A stretch of 64,000 bases of DNA, taken from the NCBI RefSeq assembly GCF_024666615.1, contig NZ_CP088297.1:1860001-1924000 (forward strand), given 5' to 3'. A program made the translations under genes and the position numbers. The notes under the pieces are model-generated. The model was not told the origin of the DNA. It saw nothing but the letters and a program-made list of their open reading frames with translations, and made no database searches. The DNA is from Aquabacterium sp. J223. Its GTDB lineage: Bacteria > Pseudomonadota > Gammaproteobacteria > Burkholderiales > Burkholderiaceae_C. Positions within the stretch are counted from its first letter, which is position 1; every line of letters begins with the position of its first letter. Below, in pieces: positions 55,018 to 63,690 of this stretch.

Positions 55018-56169
55018 GTGGATTTCGAATTCACCGAAGAGCAGAACATGCTGCGCGACAGCGTGCGCAAGATGCTCGACCGCATCGCCACGCCCGCGTA
55101 CATCAAGGACACCGACGCCAACGCGCGCTACCCCTACGAGGTGTACGACGCCTTCCTCGAGATGGGCCTGATCTCGATGGTGTTCCCCGAGGAATACGGC
55201 GGCCTGGGCGGCAACGTGATGGACTTCACCATCATCAGCGAGGAGCTGGGCCGCAAGAGCTACGACATGCTGGGGGCCTACGGCACCTCGGTGTTCAACG
55301 GCCTGAACTTGCTGCACAACGGCACCGAGGCGCAGAAGCGCCACTACCTGCCCAAGCTGATGTCGGGCGAGATCCGCATGTCGATCTCGATGACCGAGCC
55401 CGACGCCGGCTCCGATGCCGGCGCGATGCGCACCACGGCGCGGCGCGAAGGCGACGAGTGGGTCATCAACGGCCAGAAGGTGTTCGCCACGGCGGCCGGC
55501 GCCAAGGACAACCTCATCTGTGCCTACGTCAAGACCGACAACAGCGTGCACTATAAGGACGGCATCTCGCTGTTCCTGGTCGCCAACACGCTGCCCGGGC
55601 TGAAGCTGCGCAAGCTCGACACGCTGGGCCGCCGCTCGCTGGGCACCTACGAGATCTTCTTCGACAACGTGCGGGTGCCGGCCGACTGCCTGGTCGGCGA
55701 GCCCAACCGCGGCTGGCACTACATGTTGTCGGGCCTGCAGCTCGAGCGTCTGATGACCACCGCCGGCTACAGCGGCGCGGCGCAGAACGTGCTCGAACAG
55801 GCCGTCGCTTACGCCAGCGAGCGCAAGCAGTTCGGCAAGGCGATCGGCAGCTTCCAGTCGATCGCCCACATGCTCGCCGACATGGCGACCGAGGTCGAGG
55901 CCAGCCGGCTGCTCCTGTGGCATGCCGCCTGGCAGCTCGCCAGCGGCAAGGACGCGCTCAGGGCGCTGTCGATGGCCAAGCTGTTCGGCTCCGAGACCTA
56001 TGCGAAGGCGGCCAACACCGGCATGCAGATCATGGGCGGCTACGGCTACATCATGGAGTTCGATATGCAGCGCCACTACCGCGATGCACGCTCGACGACC
56101 ATCACGGCGGGCACCTCGCAGATGCAGCGCAACATCATCGCTAAGCTGATGGGCCTGAACGCGAAGTGA
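55018..56169 (+). CDS. acyl-CoA dehydrogenase, IVD/LCAD-type base position
   Basis: The 383-residue enzyme starts at GTG 55018 (AAGGAAA upstream) as MDFEFTEEQNMLRDSVRKMLDRIATPAYIK. It has MSISMTEPDAGSDAGAMRTTA, NGQKVFATAAGAKDN, RKQFGKAIGSFQSIAHMLADM and MQIMGGYGYIMEFDMQRHYRDAR. The terminal motif ITAGTSQMQR has Ala at about 364, and LQLERLMTTAG has Glu at about 243. These positions are identical to the enzyme at 19316-20458, marking the two as one subfamily. It likely acts on a branched or long acyl-CoA. Confidence 0.91.
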   Translation: MDFEFTEEQNMLRDSVRKMLDRIATPAYIKDTDANARYPYEVYDAFLEMGLISMVFPEEYGGLGGNVMDFTIISEELGRKSYDMLGAYGTSVFNGLNLLHNGTEAQKRHYLPKLMSGEIRMSISMTEPDAGSDAGAMRTTARREGDEWVINGQKVFATAAGAKDNLICAYVKTDNSVHYKDGISLFLVANTLPGLKLRKLDTLGRRSLGTYEIFFDNVRVPADCLVGEPNRGWHYMLSGLQLERLMTTAGYSGAAQNVLEQAVAYASERKQFGKAIGSFQSIAHMLADMATEVEASRLLLWHAAWQLASGKDALRALSMAKLFGSETYAKAANTGMQIMGGYGYIMEFDMQRHYRDARSTTITAGTSQMQRNIIAKLMGLNAK

Positions 56170-56957
56170 GCACGGAGCACAACGCCATGTCCATCGTGCT
56201 GGAACGACACGGCGCCGTCGGCGTGATGAAGCTGAACCGGCCGGAGCAACTGAACGCGCTGACGCCGGCGATGCGGATCGAGATGGAGCGCATCGTCATC
56301 GAGGTCCGCGACGACCCGGCGATCCGCGCGCTTCTGATCACCGGCGAGGGCCGAGCCTTCTGCTCGGGCGGCGACATCGGCACCTTCGCGAAGACCGACG
56401 TGATCCCGGTGCGCGACCGCATGCGCCAGCAGCACCGCGTTACGATGGGGCTGTACACGCTGGAGAAGCCGGTCATCGCCGCGGTGAACGGGCTGGCCTA
56501 CGGCGTCGGTTTTAACCTCGCTCTGCTGGCCGATGTGATCCTGGCCGCCGAGGGCGCGCGCTTCTGCCAGAGCTACAGCAAGGTCGGGATGATCCCCGAC
56601 GGCGGCGGCCTGTATCTGCTCGCGCGCGTGGTCGGCACCCAGAAGGCCAAGGAGATGGTGCTGCTGGCCGACGTGATTGACGCCGCCGAGGCGAAGGCTC
56701 TCGGCATCGTGCGCAGCGTGCACCCGCCCGGAGAGCTGATGGCCGAGGCGATGCGCATGGCCGAGCGGCTGGCGGCCGGCCCGACCCGCGCCTTCGGCCT
56801 CGACAAGGCGCTGCTGACGCGCGGCCTGGCGATGACGATGGAAGAGTTCCTCGAGCTCGAGGCTTCGGCCGAGGCGATCGTGATGCAGACCGCCGACCAC
56901 GTGGCGGCGGTGGAAGCCTTCCGCAACAAGACTTCCCCCGAATTCAAGGGTCACTGA
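56166..56957 (+). CDS. enoyl-CoA hydratase/isomerase family protein
   Basis: The 263-residue crotonase starts at GTG 56166 overlapping the previous stop; an ATG at 56187 (MSIVLERHG) is an equally plausible start. It has GVMKLNRPEQLNALTPAMRIEM, LLITGEGRAFCSGGDIGTFA, and VNGLAYGVGFNLALLADVILAAEGARFCQSYSKVGMIPDGGGLYLLARVVG. Both classical glutamates are replaced (Asn in GVGFNLA, Tyr in QSYSKVG), and GMIPD matches the PaaG-like isomerase pattern. It sits between two ACAD genes, 1 base from the downstream one. Confidence 0.87.
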   Translation: MSTEHNAMSIVLERHGAVGVMKLNRPEQLNALTPAMRIEMERIVIEVRDDPAIRALLITGEGRAFCSGGDIGTFAKTDVIPVRDRMRQQHRVTMGLYTLEKPVIAAVNGLAYGVGFNLALLADVILAAEGARFCQSYSKVGMIPDGGGLYLLARVVGTQKAKEMVLLADVIDAAEAKALGIVRSVHPPGELMAEAMRMAERLAAGPTRAFGLDKALLTRGLAMTMEEFLELEASAEAIVMQTADHVAAVEAFRNKTSPEFKGH

Positions 56958-56958
56958 T

Positions 56959-58110
56959 TTGAACTTCGAACTGACCCAGGAGCAGACGGTGTTGCGCGAC
57001 GCCGCGCGCAAGCTCGCCGAAAACGTCTTCAAGGACAAGGCGGTGCAGTGGGACCGCGAAGAGCGGTTCCCCGAAGAGAACAAGAAGCTGCTGTGCGAGC
57101 TGGGCTACCTGGGCCTCAGCATCGACGAGAAGTACGGCGGCTCCGGCCTGGGGCTGGTCGAGACCTACCTAGTGATCGAGGAGATCGCCAAGGTCGACCT
57201 CGCCACCGCGCTCATCGTGCACGAGCAGAACGTGTCGCCTCGCATCATCGCCACCTGCGGTCCCGAGGAGATGCGGCAACGGCTGATCCCGAAGATCATC
57301 AGCGGCGAAGTGGAGTGCAGCATCGCGTGGACGGAGCCGCAGGCCGGCTCCGACGGCGCGGCCATCACCACCAGCGCGACGCGCGACGGCGACGAGTTCG
57401 TCGTCGACGGCCACAAGGTCTTCACCACCTACGGCGATCGCGCCGACCTGCACCTGGTCTATGCGCGCTTCGGCCCCTCCAAGGGCGCGCGCGGCATTGG
57501 CACCATCCTGGTCCCCAAGGACAGCCCGGGCCTCACGGTGCACAAAATCCCCTACAAGATGGGCGTGCGCGGCGCGAGCGAGAACGAGCTGTTCTTCGAC
57601 CAGGTGCGGGTGCCGGCGGCCAACGTGGTGACGCTAGGCGACCCGGCCAACTCCAAGGGCTTCGTCTCGGCGCTGACGATCTACAACTCGACCCGCGTCG
57701 GCATGGGCGTGCTGGCACTCGGCGTGGCCGAAGGCGCCTTCGAGCTGGCGCGCGACTACATGTTGGTGCGCAAGCAGTTCGGCAAGCCGCTGGCCGAGAT
57801 GCAGGGCCTGCGCTGGATGATGGCCGACATGTGGATCGAGATCGAGGCCGCGCGCTCGCTGTGCTTTCGCGCGCTGGCCGCCATCGACGCCGGCAAGCCC
57901 GACGTCTGCCTGTCGTCCGTCGCCAAGGTGCATGCCACCGAGATGGCGCAGAAGGTGACGCTGGAATGCCAGCAGATGTTCGGCGGCTACGGCTACTTCG
58001 GCCTGCTGCCGCTGGAGCGCATGGTGCGCGACGTGCGCATGCTGACCATCACCGGCGGCACCACGCAGACCCAGAAGAACGCAATCGCCAACCACATCTT
58101 TCCGCGCTGA
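56959..58110 (+). CDS. acyl-CoA dehydrogenase family protein without an evident catalytic base
   Basis: The 383-residue product starts at TTG 56959, one base after the upstream stop, as MNFELTQEQTVLRDAARKLAENVFKDKAVQWDREERFPEENKK. FAD and fold motifs are intact ([55 protein letters not shown]). The terminal motif is ITGGTTQTQK (Gly at about 366), and the alternative position reads STRVGMG (Thr). Both usual base positions therefore lack an acid. It may be the partner subunit of the co-encoded ACADs or use another residue. Confidence 0.88.
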   Translation: MNFELTQEQTVLRDAARKLAENVFKDKAVQWDREERFPEENKKLLCELGYLGLSIDEKYGGSGLGLVETYLVIEEIAKVDLATALIVHEQNVSPRIIATCGPEEMRQRLIPKIISGEVECSIAWTEPQAGSDGAAITTSATRDGDEFVVDGHKVFTTYGDRADLHLVYARFGPSKGARGIGTILVPKDSPGLTVHKIPYKMGVRGASENELFFDQVRVPAANVVTLGDPANSKGFVSALTIYNSTRVGMGVLALGVAEGAFELARDYMLVRKQFGKPLAEMQGLRWMMADMWIEIEAARSLCFRALAAIDAGKPDVCLSSVAKVHATEMAQKVTLECQQMFGGYGYFGLLPLERMVRDVRMLTITGGTTQTQKNAIANHIFPR

Positions 58111-58153
58111 CGCCGCCCCGGCACGCGCAAGAACACGAGGAACCCGACCGAAG

Positions 58154-59116
58154 ATGGCCACGTTGAAAATTCTCGACGGCAAGCTGCGGCTGCCGGTGAT
58201 CTGTTCGCCGATGTTCACGGTGTCGTACCCGGCGCTGGTCGCCGCGCAGTGCAAGGCGGGCCTGGTCGGCTCGTTCCCGGCGCTCAACGCGCGCCCCGAG
58301 CCCGAGCTGGGCCGCTGGCTCACCGAGCTCAAGGCCGAGCTGGCCGCCTACGCCGCCGCCAACCCGGACAAGAAGGTGGCGCCGTTCGCCGTCAACCAGA
58401 TCATCAAGAAGGACAACACGCGGCTCGAGCACGACCTGGAGGTGTGCGCCAAGCACCAGGTGCCGATCACCATCACCAGCCTGCGTGCGCCCAACGAGCT
58501 GGTGCAGGAGATCCACCGCTACGGCGGCGTGATCATGCACGACGTGATCAACCTGCGGCACGCGATGAAGGCGCTGGAAGGTGGCGTCGACGGGCTGATC
58601 CTGGTCGCGAACGGCGCCGGCGGCCACGCGGGGCGGCTCAATCCGATCGCATTCGTCAACGAGGTGCGCAAGCACTTCGACGGCCCGATCGCGCTGTCGG
58701 GCACCATCTCGAACGGCGCCGGCATCCTCGGGGCGCAGGCGATGGGCGCGGACTACGCCTACATCGGCACCCGCTTCATCGCCACCGTCGAATCGAACGC
58801 CAGCGAGCCGTACAAGCAGGGCGTGCTGCAGGGCAACGCGGATGACGTGGTCTACACCGACTACTTCTCTGGCGTGCACGCAAACTACCTGCGTGCCAGC
58901 ATCGTCGCCTCGGGTTACGACCCGGAAAACCTGCCGACCTCACCCGGTCAGCCGCGACCGCTGCTGCGTACCAGCACCTGGAAGGACGTCTGGGGCGTGG
59001 GGCAGGGCATAGGCTCCATCGGCGACATCCCCGACGTCGCGACCCTGGTCACGCGCATGGAAGCCGAGTACCACGCGGCCAAGGACCAGCTGATGCGTTC
59101 GTACGTGCGCGCCTAG
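58154..59116 (+). CDS. NAD(P)H-dependent flavin oxidoreductase (nitronate monooxygenase/NMO family)
   Basis: The 320-residue TIM-barrel flavoprotein shows LPVICSPMFTVSYPALVAAQCKAGLVGSFPALNA, ANGAGGHAGRLNP (FMN phosphate region), GPIALSGTISNGAGILGAQAMGADYAYIGTRF and a C-terminal MRSYVRA. Family members oxidise alkyl nitronates or act as NADH:quinone- or enoyl-type reductases. Its role in this operon may be to reduce an unsaturated intermediate, which is inferred. The TAG stop lies within the CCTAGC target duplicated by the IS element, so the insertion left the protein end intact. Confidence 0.85.
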   Translation: MATLKILDGKLRLPVICSPMFTVSYPALVAAQCKAGLVGSFPALNARPEPELGRWLTELKAELAAYAAANPDKKVAPFAVNQIIKKDNTRLEHDLEVCAKHQVPITITSLRAPNELVQEIHRYGGVIMHDVINLRHAMKALEGGVDGLILVANGAGGHAGRLNPIAFVNEVRKHFDGPIALSGTISNGAGILGAQAMGADYAYIGTRFIATVESNASEPYKQGVLQGNADDVVYTDYFSGVHANYLRASIVASGYDPENLPTSPGQPRPLLRTSTWKDVWGVGQGIGSIGDIPDVATLVTRMEAEYHAAKDQLMRSYVRA

Positions 59117-60058
59117 CTGTTGAGTTCGAGGAGTTTGCTCATAGCCGGGATCCGGGTCATGGGCGGCTGGCGGTCGAGGGCGCGGTGTGGCCGATGCCAG
59201 TTGTAGCGGTGCAAGAAGGGCTGCAGCGCGGCCTCGCGCTCTGCTGAGGTGGTGTAGGGCCCGGCATACGCCCACTCCCTCGGGCTGGTCTGCACGAAGC
59301 GCTCGGCCTTGCCGTTGGTCTTGGGTGTGTAGGGCCTGGTCTTGATGTGGTGGATGCCCAGCGCGTCGCAGGCCGCCTTAAACTGGTTCTTGTAGCCGGC
59401 GCCGTTGTCGGTCATCACCCGCTCGATGCGCACGCCCAGCCTGGCGTAATAGGTCACGGCCTCGCGCAGGAACTGGATGCAGCTCGCCGCCGTCTCGTCG
59501 GGCAGCTGGCGTGCGAACGACACGCGCGAGTGATCGTCGATGGCCAAGTGCACCGTGTCCCAGCCGATGCCTCGCTTGGTGTCGCGGCGGTTGCCCGTGA
59601 TGCGGTGGCCGATGCCGTCGATACGACCGAGCTTCTTGATGTCGATGTGCAGCAGTTCGCCTGGCGCGGCTCGCTCGTAACGTACCACCGGCTCTACGGG
59701 CTCCAAGGCCTTCAGCCTTGACAGGCCCAGCCGCTTCATGCACCTACTGACCGTGCCGATGCTGCGGCCGGCTCGCTGCGCAATGCGCCACAACGGCCAG
59801 CGCTGACGCCGCAGTGGCTCGAGCCGGCCTTGCTCTTGTGCGGGGACCGCCTTCGGGCTTGTTCGGGGCCGACAGCTGCGGTCGGCCAGTCCAGCCAGTC
59901 CCTCTTGCTTGAAGCGAGCCAGCCACTTGTAGCCGGTGCGCTGGCTGACACCCGCAGCCTCGCTCGCTGCGGCCACCGTCCAGCCCGCTTCGAGCACCCC
60001 TTTTGACCAGCAGGGCTCGACCTTTGGCCGTCAACCTCGCATGCTTATAGCTGTTCAT
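59113..60058 (-). pseudogene. IS481-type DDE transposase, frameshifted
   Basis: The N terminus MNSYKHARLTAKGRALLVKR reads from 60058. At an AAAAGGGG tract (complement of 59997-60004) the frame changes. The rest (VLEAGWTVAAASEAAGVSQRTGYKWLARFKQEGLAGL, then the integrase core with LHIDIKKLGRIDGIGHR, HLAIDDHSRVSFA, MTDNGAGYKNQFKAACDALGIHHIKTRPYTPKTNGKAERF) continues to 59113. The DDE acidic residues are in these last motifs. The span is one base over a multiple of three, so one extra G. IS481 members are normally single-frame, so this copy is probably inactive, or the base is an error. Confidence 0.85.
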
Positions 60059-60143
60059 CCGTTCTCCCGATTTTGTTGGTGGAGTCTCGACAACCCCAGC
60101 TTCCGAAATCAGAGATGGATGAACAACCTCTTAGAACTCCACA
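59118..60143 (-). mobile_element. IS481-family insertion sequence (1026 bp)
   Basis: The ends are imperfect 25-base inverted repeats (59118-59142 and 60119-60143, 20 of 25 positions match), each beginning TGT. A direct repeat CCTAGC borders both sides (59112-59117 and 60144-60149). This agrees with the NCTAGN target known for IS481. The transposase runs from 60058 leftward, and its stop codon lies in the flanking duplication. The element landed between the flavin oxidoreductase and the convergent MFS gene without removing coding sequence. The exact match of the duplicated bases suggests recent insertion. Confidence 0.88.
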
Positions 60144-60167
60144 CCTAGCGGGCGAGCGCGGCCGCGT

Positions 60168-61355
60168 TCAGCACGGCGCCCGCGGACGGACTCGAAGCAG
60201 GTACAGCCCGCAGCCCAAGGCCGGCAGCGCCATCGCCGCGAGCGCCGTGCCGTAGGACAGGCCGACGCCGATCATGAGCGCGAAGGCCGGCGGGCCGGTG
60301 AGCACGCCGAAGTAGGTGACGAACAGCGCGCTGCCGGTGGCGGCGCTCACGGCGCCGGGGAGTGCCTGCCGCGCGACTTCGGCCAGGTACACGCCGTTCC
60401 AGCCGATGGCGCTGGCGCCGAAGGCGGCGCACACGGCCAGCATCGCCGCCTGCGGCCATGCGCCGGTGAAGGAAGCGGCGGCCACGCCCAGCAAGCCCAT
60501 CAGGCAGCCCATCACGCCCAGCACCAGCCGGGGCCGGCCGATCCGGTCGGCCAGCGCGCCGGCGGCCAGGCGCCCGAGCACGCCCGCGCCCTGTGCGACG
60601 GCCAGCATCAGGCCGGCCTGCAGCAGGTCGAAGCCGAGGTCGTGGGTGAAATAGGCGACGAGGTAGGTGACCAGGCACAGCTGGAGCGAGGCGAAGACGA
60701 AGGAGCTCAGCGCCAGCGCCCGCCCGGCACGGTTGGCGACGATCATGCGCAGCGGCTCGCGCACGTCGCCGAAGCCGATGGGCGCGCCGGCGCTGCGATC
60801 GGCGTCCAGCGGCGCGCGCAGCGGCTGCACCACCAGCGCGAGCACGGTGCAGGCCAGGGCCACCAGCAGGGCCGCCGGCCGCCACCCGGCCCACAGCACG
60901 ACCGAGGGCAGCAGCGCGCCGGCCAGCACGCCGCCCAGGGGCACCCCGGTCTGCTTCAGCGAAAAGATCGCCGACAGGTGGCGCGCCGGCGCGGTGCGGC
61001 TCAGGATGTGCGAGCTGGCCGGCGTCACCGGCCCGTAGCCGGCGCCGATCAGCATCGCGCCCAGCACCATCAGCGGCAGCCGGGCGGTGACGCTCAGGCA
61101 CAGCCCCGCGGCGGCGCTCAGCAGGCACAGCTGGCTGAGCCGCAGCGCGCCCAGCCGGCGCACCACCGCGCCGCTGACCAGCCCGCACACCATGCCGCTG
61201 CCGTAGATGAGCGCGACGTAGAGCCCGACGTGGGCCACCGGCACGCCGATCTCGCGCACGGCGGCGGGCGCGAGCACCGGCAGCGTGACGGTGGACATCG
61301 ACATCAGCGCCTGGATGGCGAGCGTGGCGGCGACGGGGGGCAACCAGGCGTGCAT
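60168..61355 (-). CDS. major facilitator superfamily permease
   Basis: A 395-residue membrane protein with about 12 hydrophobic segments. It has the loop motif YGSGMVCGLVSGAVVRRLGALRLSQ after TM2 and ADRIGRPRLVLGVMG in the second half. The N terminus has MHAWLPPVAATLAIQALMSMSTVTLPVLAPAAVREIG. It lacks the soluble tail of the exporter at 17.6 kb and belongs to a different MFS group (CynX/YbfB-like sugar or anion uptake types are possible). It converges on the IS element and the flavin oxidoreductase. The substrate is unknown. Confidence 0.88.
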   Translation of the reverse strand: MHAWLPPVAATLAIQALMSMSTVTLPVLAPAAVREIGVPVAHVGLYVALIYGSGMVCGLVSGAVVRRLGALRLSQLCLLSAAAGLCLSVTARLPLMVLGAMLIGAGYGPVTPASSHILSRTAPARHLSAIFSLKQTGVPLGGVLAGALLPSVVLWAGWRPAALLVALACTVLALVVQPLRAPLDADRSAGAPIGFGDVREPLRMIVANRAGRALALSSFVFASLQLCLVTYLVAYFTHDLGFDLLQAGLMLAVAQGAGVLGRLAAGALADRIGRPRLVLGVMGCLMGLLGVAAASFTGAWPQAAMLAVCAAFGASAIGWNGVYLAEVARQALPGAVSAATGSALFVTYFGVLTGPPAFALMIGVGLSYGTALAAMALPALGCGLYLLRVRPRAPC

Positions 61356-61364
61356 CGCGTCAGC

Positions 61365-62738
61365 TCACGATGCGCGCAGCAGCGCGTCCAACGTGCGCTC
61401 CAGGTGGCGCACCGAGTTGCATTCGCGCGCCACGTGGCAGTAGGGCGCGTAGCGCTTCATCTCCGAATCGCCTGCGCCCCAGAACGAGACCGGCTCCGGG
61501 TTGAGCCAGATGACGCGGCGCGCGCGCTGGTACAGCGCCTGCATGACCTCGGCGTGGGCCTCGCCGCGGTTGTTGCGCGCATCGCCCAGGATCATCACGG
61601 TGGTCCGGCGGTCGATGTCGTCCATCAACTGCTCGTCGATGTCCTGCAGCACGCGGCCGTAGTCCGTGCCGCTGCCGCCCACCGCGCGCAGCACCTTGTC
61701 GACCGCCTGCTCCACCGGCAGCGTCTCGAAGCTGCCGCTGACATCGACCAGCCGGTTGGTGAAGGCGTAGCTGTGCAGCTCGGAGACCGCGTCGCCCAGG
61801 CAGTACAGGAACAGCAGCAGGAAGCGCGCGTAGTACCGCACCGAGCCGCTGACGTCGCAGATCGCGACGATGCGCGGCCGCTCGACCACCTTGCTGCGCC
61901 AGTGCGTCTCGAACAGCACCCCGTCGTAGGCGGCGTTGGCGCGCAGGGTGCGGCGGAAGTCGAGCTGGCCGCGCAGCTGGCGCCGCTTGCGCCGCGAATG
62001 GCGCTCGGCCAGCCGGCGCGCCATCTTGCGCACGATCTCTTGCATGCGGCCGAAGTCGCGCTGCTCGATCGCCGACAGCCTCTGCGTCAGCAGGAAGTCG
62101 CCGTGCAGCGCGCGCGTCGGCGCCGTGCCGTACAGGGCGACCTGGCGCTCCACGAAGCCGCGCACCTCGTGCGACAGCCGCTTGCGGGCGCGCTCCAGCT
62201 CGGCGAGGCGCGGCGCGGCCGGGGCTTGGCGCCGTAGGGTGGCGAGCTCGTCGTCGAGCGCGTCGGCGCCCATCGCGCGCAGGATCTTCTGAGTGTAGTG
62301 GCCCTTCTGCGTGAAGAGCCAGATGTCGGTCAGGCCGGTGTCGCGCGCGGCCTGCCGCATCCGGCGGGTCAGCGCCGCGGCGTCGCCGTCGAGCAGCAGC
62401 TCGGACAGCGGCTCGCCACCCAGGCCGAGGCCGCTGCCGGGCCCGCGTCCGCCCGAGCTGCCGCCGCCCTGCCCGCCGACGCCGCGGATCGCCGGCCGCG
62501 GCGCGACGGCTGCATCGAGGCTGTCGGCGCCGCTGAAGAATCGCTCGAAGGTCGTGTCGAAGACCGCGCGTTCGCCGATCGTCTTGGCGAGCGTCGCGCC
62601 GAGCGCGCTCTTCAGCAGCGCGCGGTCGCGCCAGCCGACCAGCGCGATGGCGCGCGAGGCGTCCATCTGCGCACTGAGGCTGACCTCCAGCTCGCTGCCG
62701 CGCAGCGCCTTGAAGAAGTCCTCAATCGTGGACTGCAA
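61365..62738 (-). CDS. VWA-domain protein of the CoxE type
   Basis: The 457-residue product has a Gly-rich linker (about 86-108) after an N-terminal helical part, and a C-terminal von Willebrand A domain. That domain has the MIDAS motif DVSGS (Asp295, Ser297, Ser299) and VMILGDARNNRGEAHAEV. It overlaps the upstream MoxR ATPase gene by 17 bases. MoxR-VWA pairs act as chaperones that insert metals or activate enzymes, as with CoxD and CoxE for CO dehydrogenase. No molybdenum hydroxylase is in the window, so the client protein is unknown. Confidence 0.88.
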   Translation of the reverse strand: MQSTIEDFFKALRGSELEVSLSAQMDASRAIALVGWRDRALLKSALGATLAKTIGERAVFDTTFERFFSGADSLDAAVAPRPAIRGVGGQGGGSSGGRGPGSGLGLGGEPLSELLLDGDAAALTRRMRQAARDTGLTDIWLFTQKGHYTQKILRAMGADALDDELATLRRQAPAAPRLAELERARKRLSHEVRGFVERQVALYGTAPTRALHGDFLLTQRLSAIEQRDFGRMQEIVRKMARRLAERHSRRKRRQLRGQLDFRRTLRANAAYDGVLFETHWRSKVVERPRIVAICDVSGSVRYYARFLLLFLYCLGDAVSELHSYAFTNRLVDVSGSFETLPVEQAVDKVLRAVGGSGTDYGRVLQDIDEQLMDDIDRRTTVMILGDARNNRGEAHAEVMQALYQRARRVIWLNPEPVSFWGAGDSEMKRYAPYCHVARECNSVRHLERTLDALLRAS

Positions 62739-63690
62739 CCGGCACCTCGGCGTCCTTGCGCGCCTGGGCCAGCAGGGCAGGGAGCTGCTCGTTGGCGACG
62801 GCGATGTCCTGCTCGAACTTGAGGAACACGTTCAGCGTGTCGCGGACCATGTCGAGGCTGAGGTGCTCGGCGTGCAGCAGCAGAAGCGTCTTCGCCCAGT
62901 CGATCGTCTCGCTGACCGAGGTCTGCTTCTTCAGGTCCATGCGGCGCACGGCCTGAACGAAAGCGACCAGCTCCCGGTTCAGCGCCGCCGACAGCCCCGG
63001 CACCCGGCGCTCGAGAATGCGCCGCTCGGTGGCCGGGTCGGGGAAGGGGATGTGCAGGTGCAGGCAGCGACGCTTGAGCGCGTCGCTCATCTCGCGGGTG
63101 TTGTTGCTGGTGAGAAAGACCAGCGGCTTGACCCGCGCCTGCACGGTGCCGAGCTCGGGCACCGAGATCTGGAAGTCCGACAGCACCTCGAGCAGGAAGG
63201 CCTCGAACTCGGGGTCGGCCTTGTCGATCTCGTCAATCAGCAGCACGCAGCCACGCTCTTGGTGCAGGGCCTGGTAAAGCGGGCGCGGCTCCAGGAAGTG
63301 CTCGGAGAAGAAAAGATCGTCGTGCGCATGCAGGCGTTCGATCGAAGCGGCGAGGCCCACCGCGCCCTGCATCATCTCGGCGAGCTTTTCTTTGAGTAGC
63401 TGCGTGTACAGCAGCTGCTTGCCGTACTTCCATTCGTACAGCGCCTTCGACTCGTCCAGGCCTTCGTAGCACTGCAGGCGGATCAGCGGCACGTCGAGGA
63501 TGCGCGCCATGGACTTCGCCAGCTCCGTCTTGCCGACCCCGGCGGGCCCTTCGACAAGAACCGGCTTCTCGAGCTGGTAGGCGAGGTAGAGCGCGGTGGC
63601 GGTCTGACGGTCGGCGATGTAGTCGACGCCGGCCAAGCGGGCGGCCACGCCGTCGACCGAGTCGAAATGGGCGTCGTGCAGTGATTTCAT
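62722..63690 (-). CDS. MoxR-type AAA+ ATPase
   Basis: The 322-residue ATPase shows Walker A GPAGVGKT at 48-55, Walker B VLLIDEIDKAD at about 148-158, a sensor region VFLTSNNTREMSDALKRRCLHLHIPFPDP, and MoxR-type YIADRQTATALYLAYQLEKPVLVEGP. The start at 63690 gives a normal N terminus MKSLHDAHFDSVDGV; a longer open frame has no family similarity. With the coupled VWA protein it forms a chaperone pair. The promoter region just upstream is AT-richer (63691-63740). Confidence 0.9.
   Translation of the reverse strand: MKSLHDAHFDSVDGVAARLAGVDYIADRQTATALYLAYQLEKPVLVEGPAGVGKTELAKSMARILDVPLIRLQCYEGLDESKALYEWKYGKQLLYTQLLKEKLAEMMQGAVGLAASIERLHAHDDLFFSEHFLEPRPLYQALHQERGCVLLIDEIDKADPEFEAFLLEVLSDFQISVPELGTVQARVKPLVFLTSNNTREMSDALKRRCLHLHIPFPDPATERRILERRVPGLSAALNRELVAFVQAVRRMDLKKQTSVSETIDWAKTLLLLHAEHLSLDMVRDTLNVFLKFEQDIAVANEQLPALLAQARKDAEVPVAVHD

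Noticed and set aside
59997-60004. Programmed frameshifting in the transposase at AAAAGGGG
   Set aside because: The needed shift is +1 (skip one G) rather than the usual -1, and IS481 members are normally single-frame. A lost frame or sequence error is simpler.
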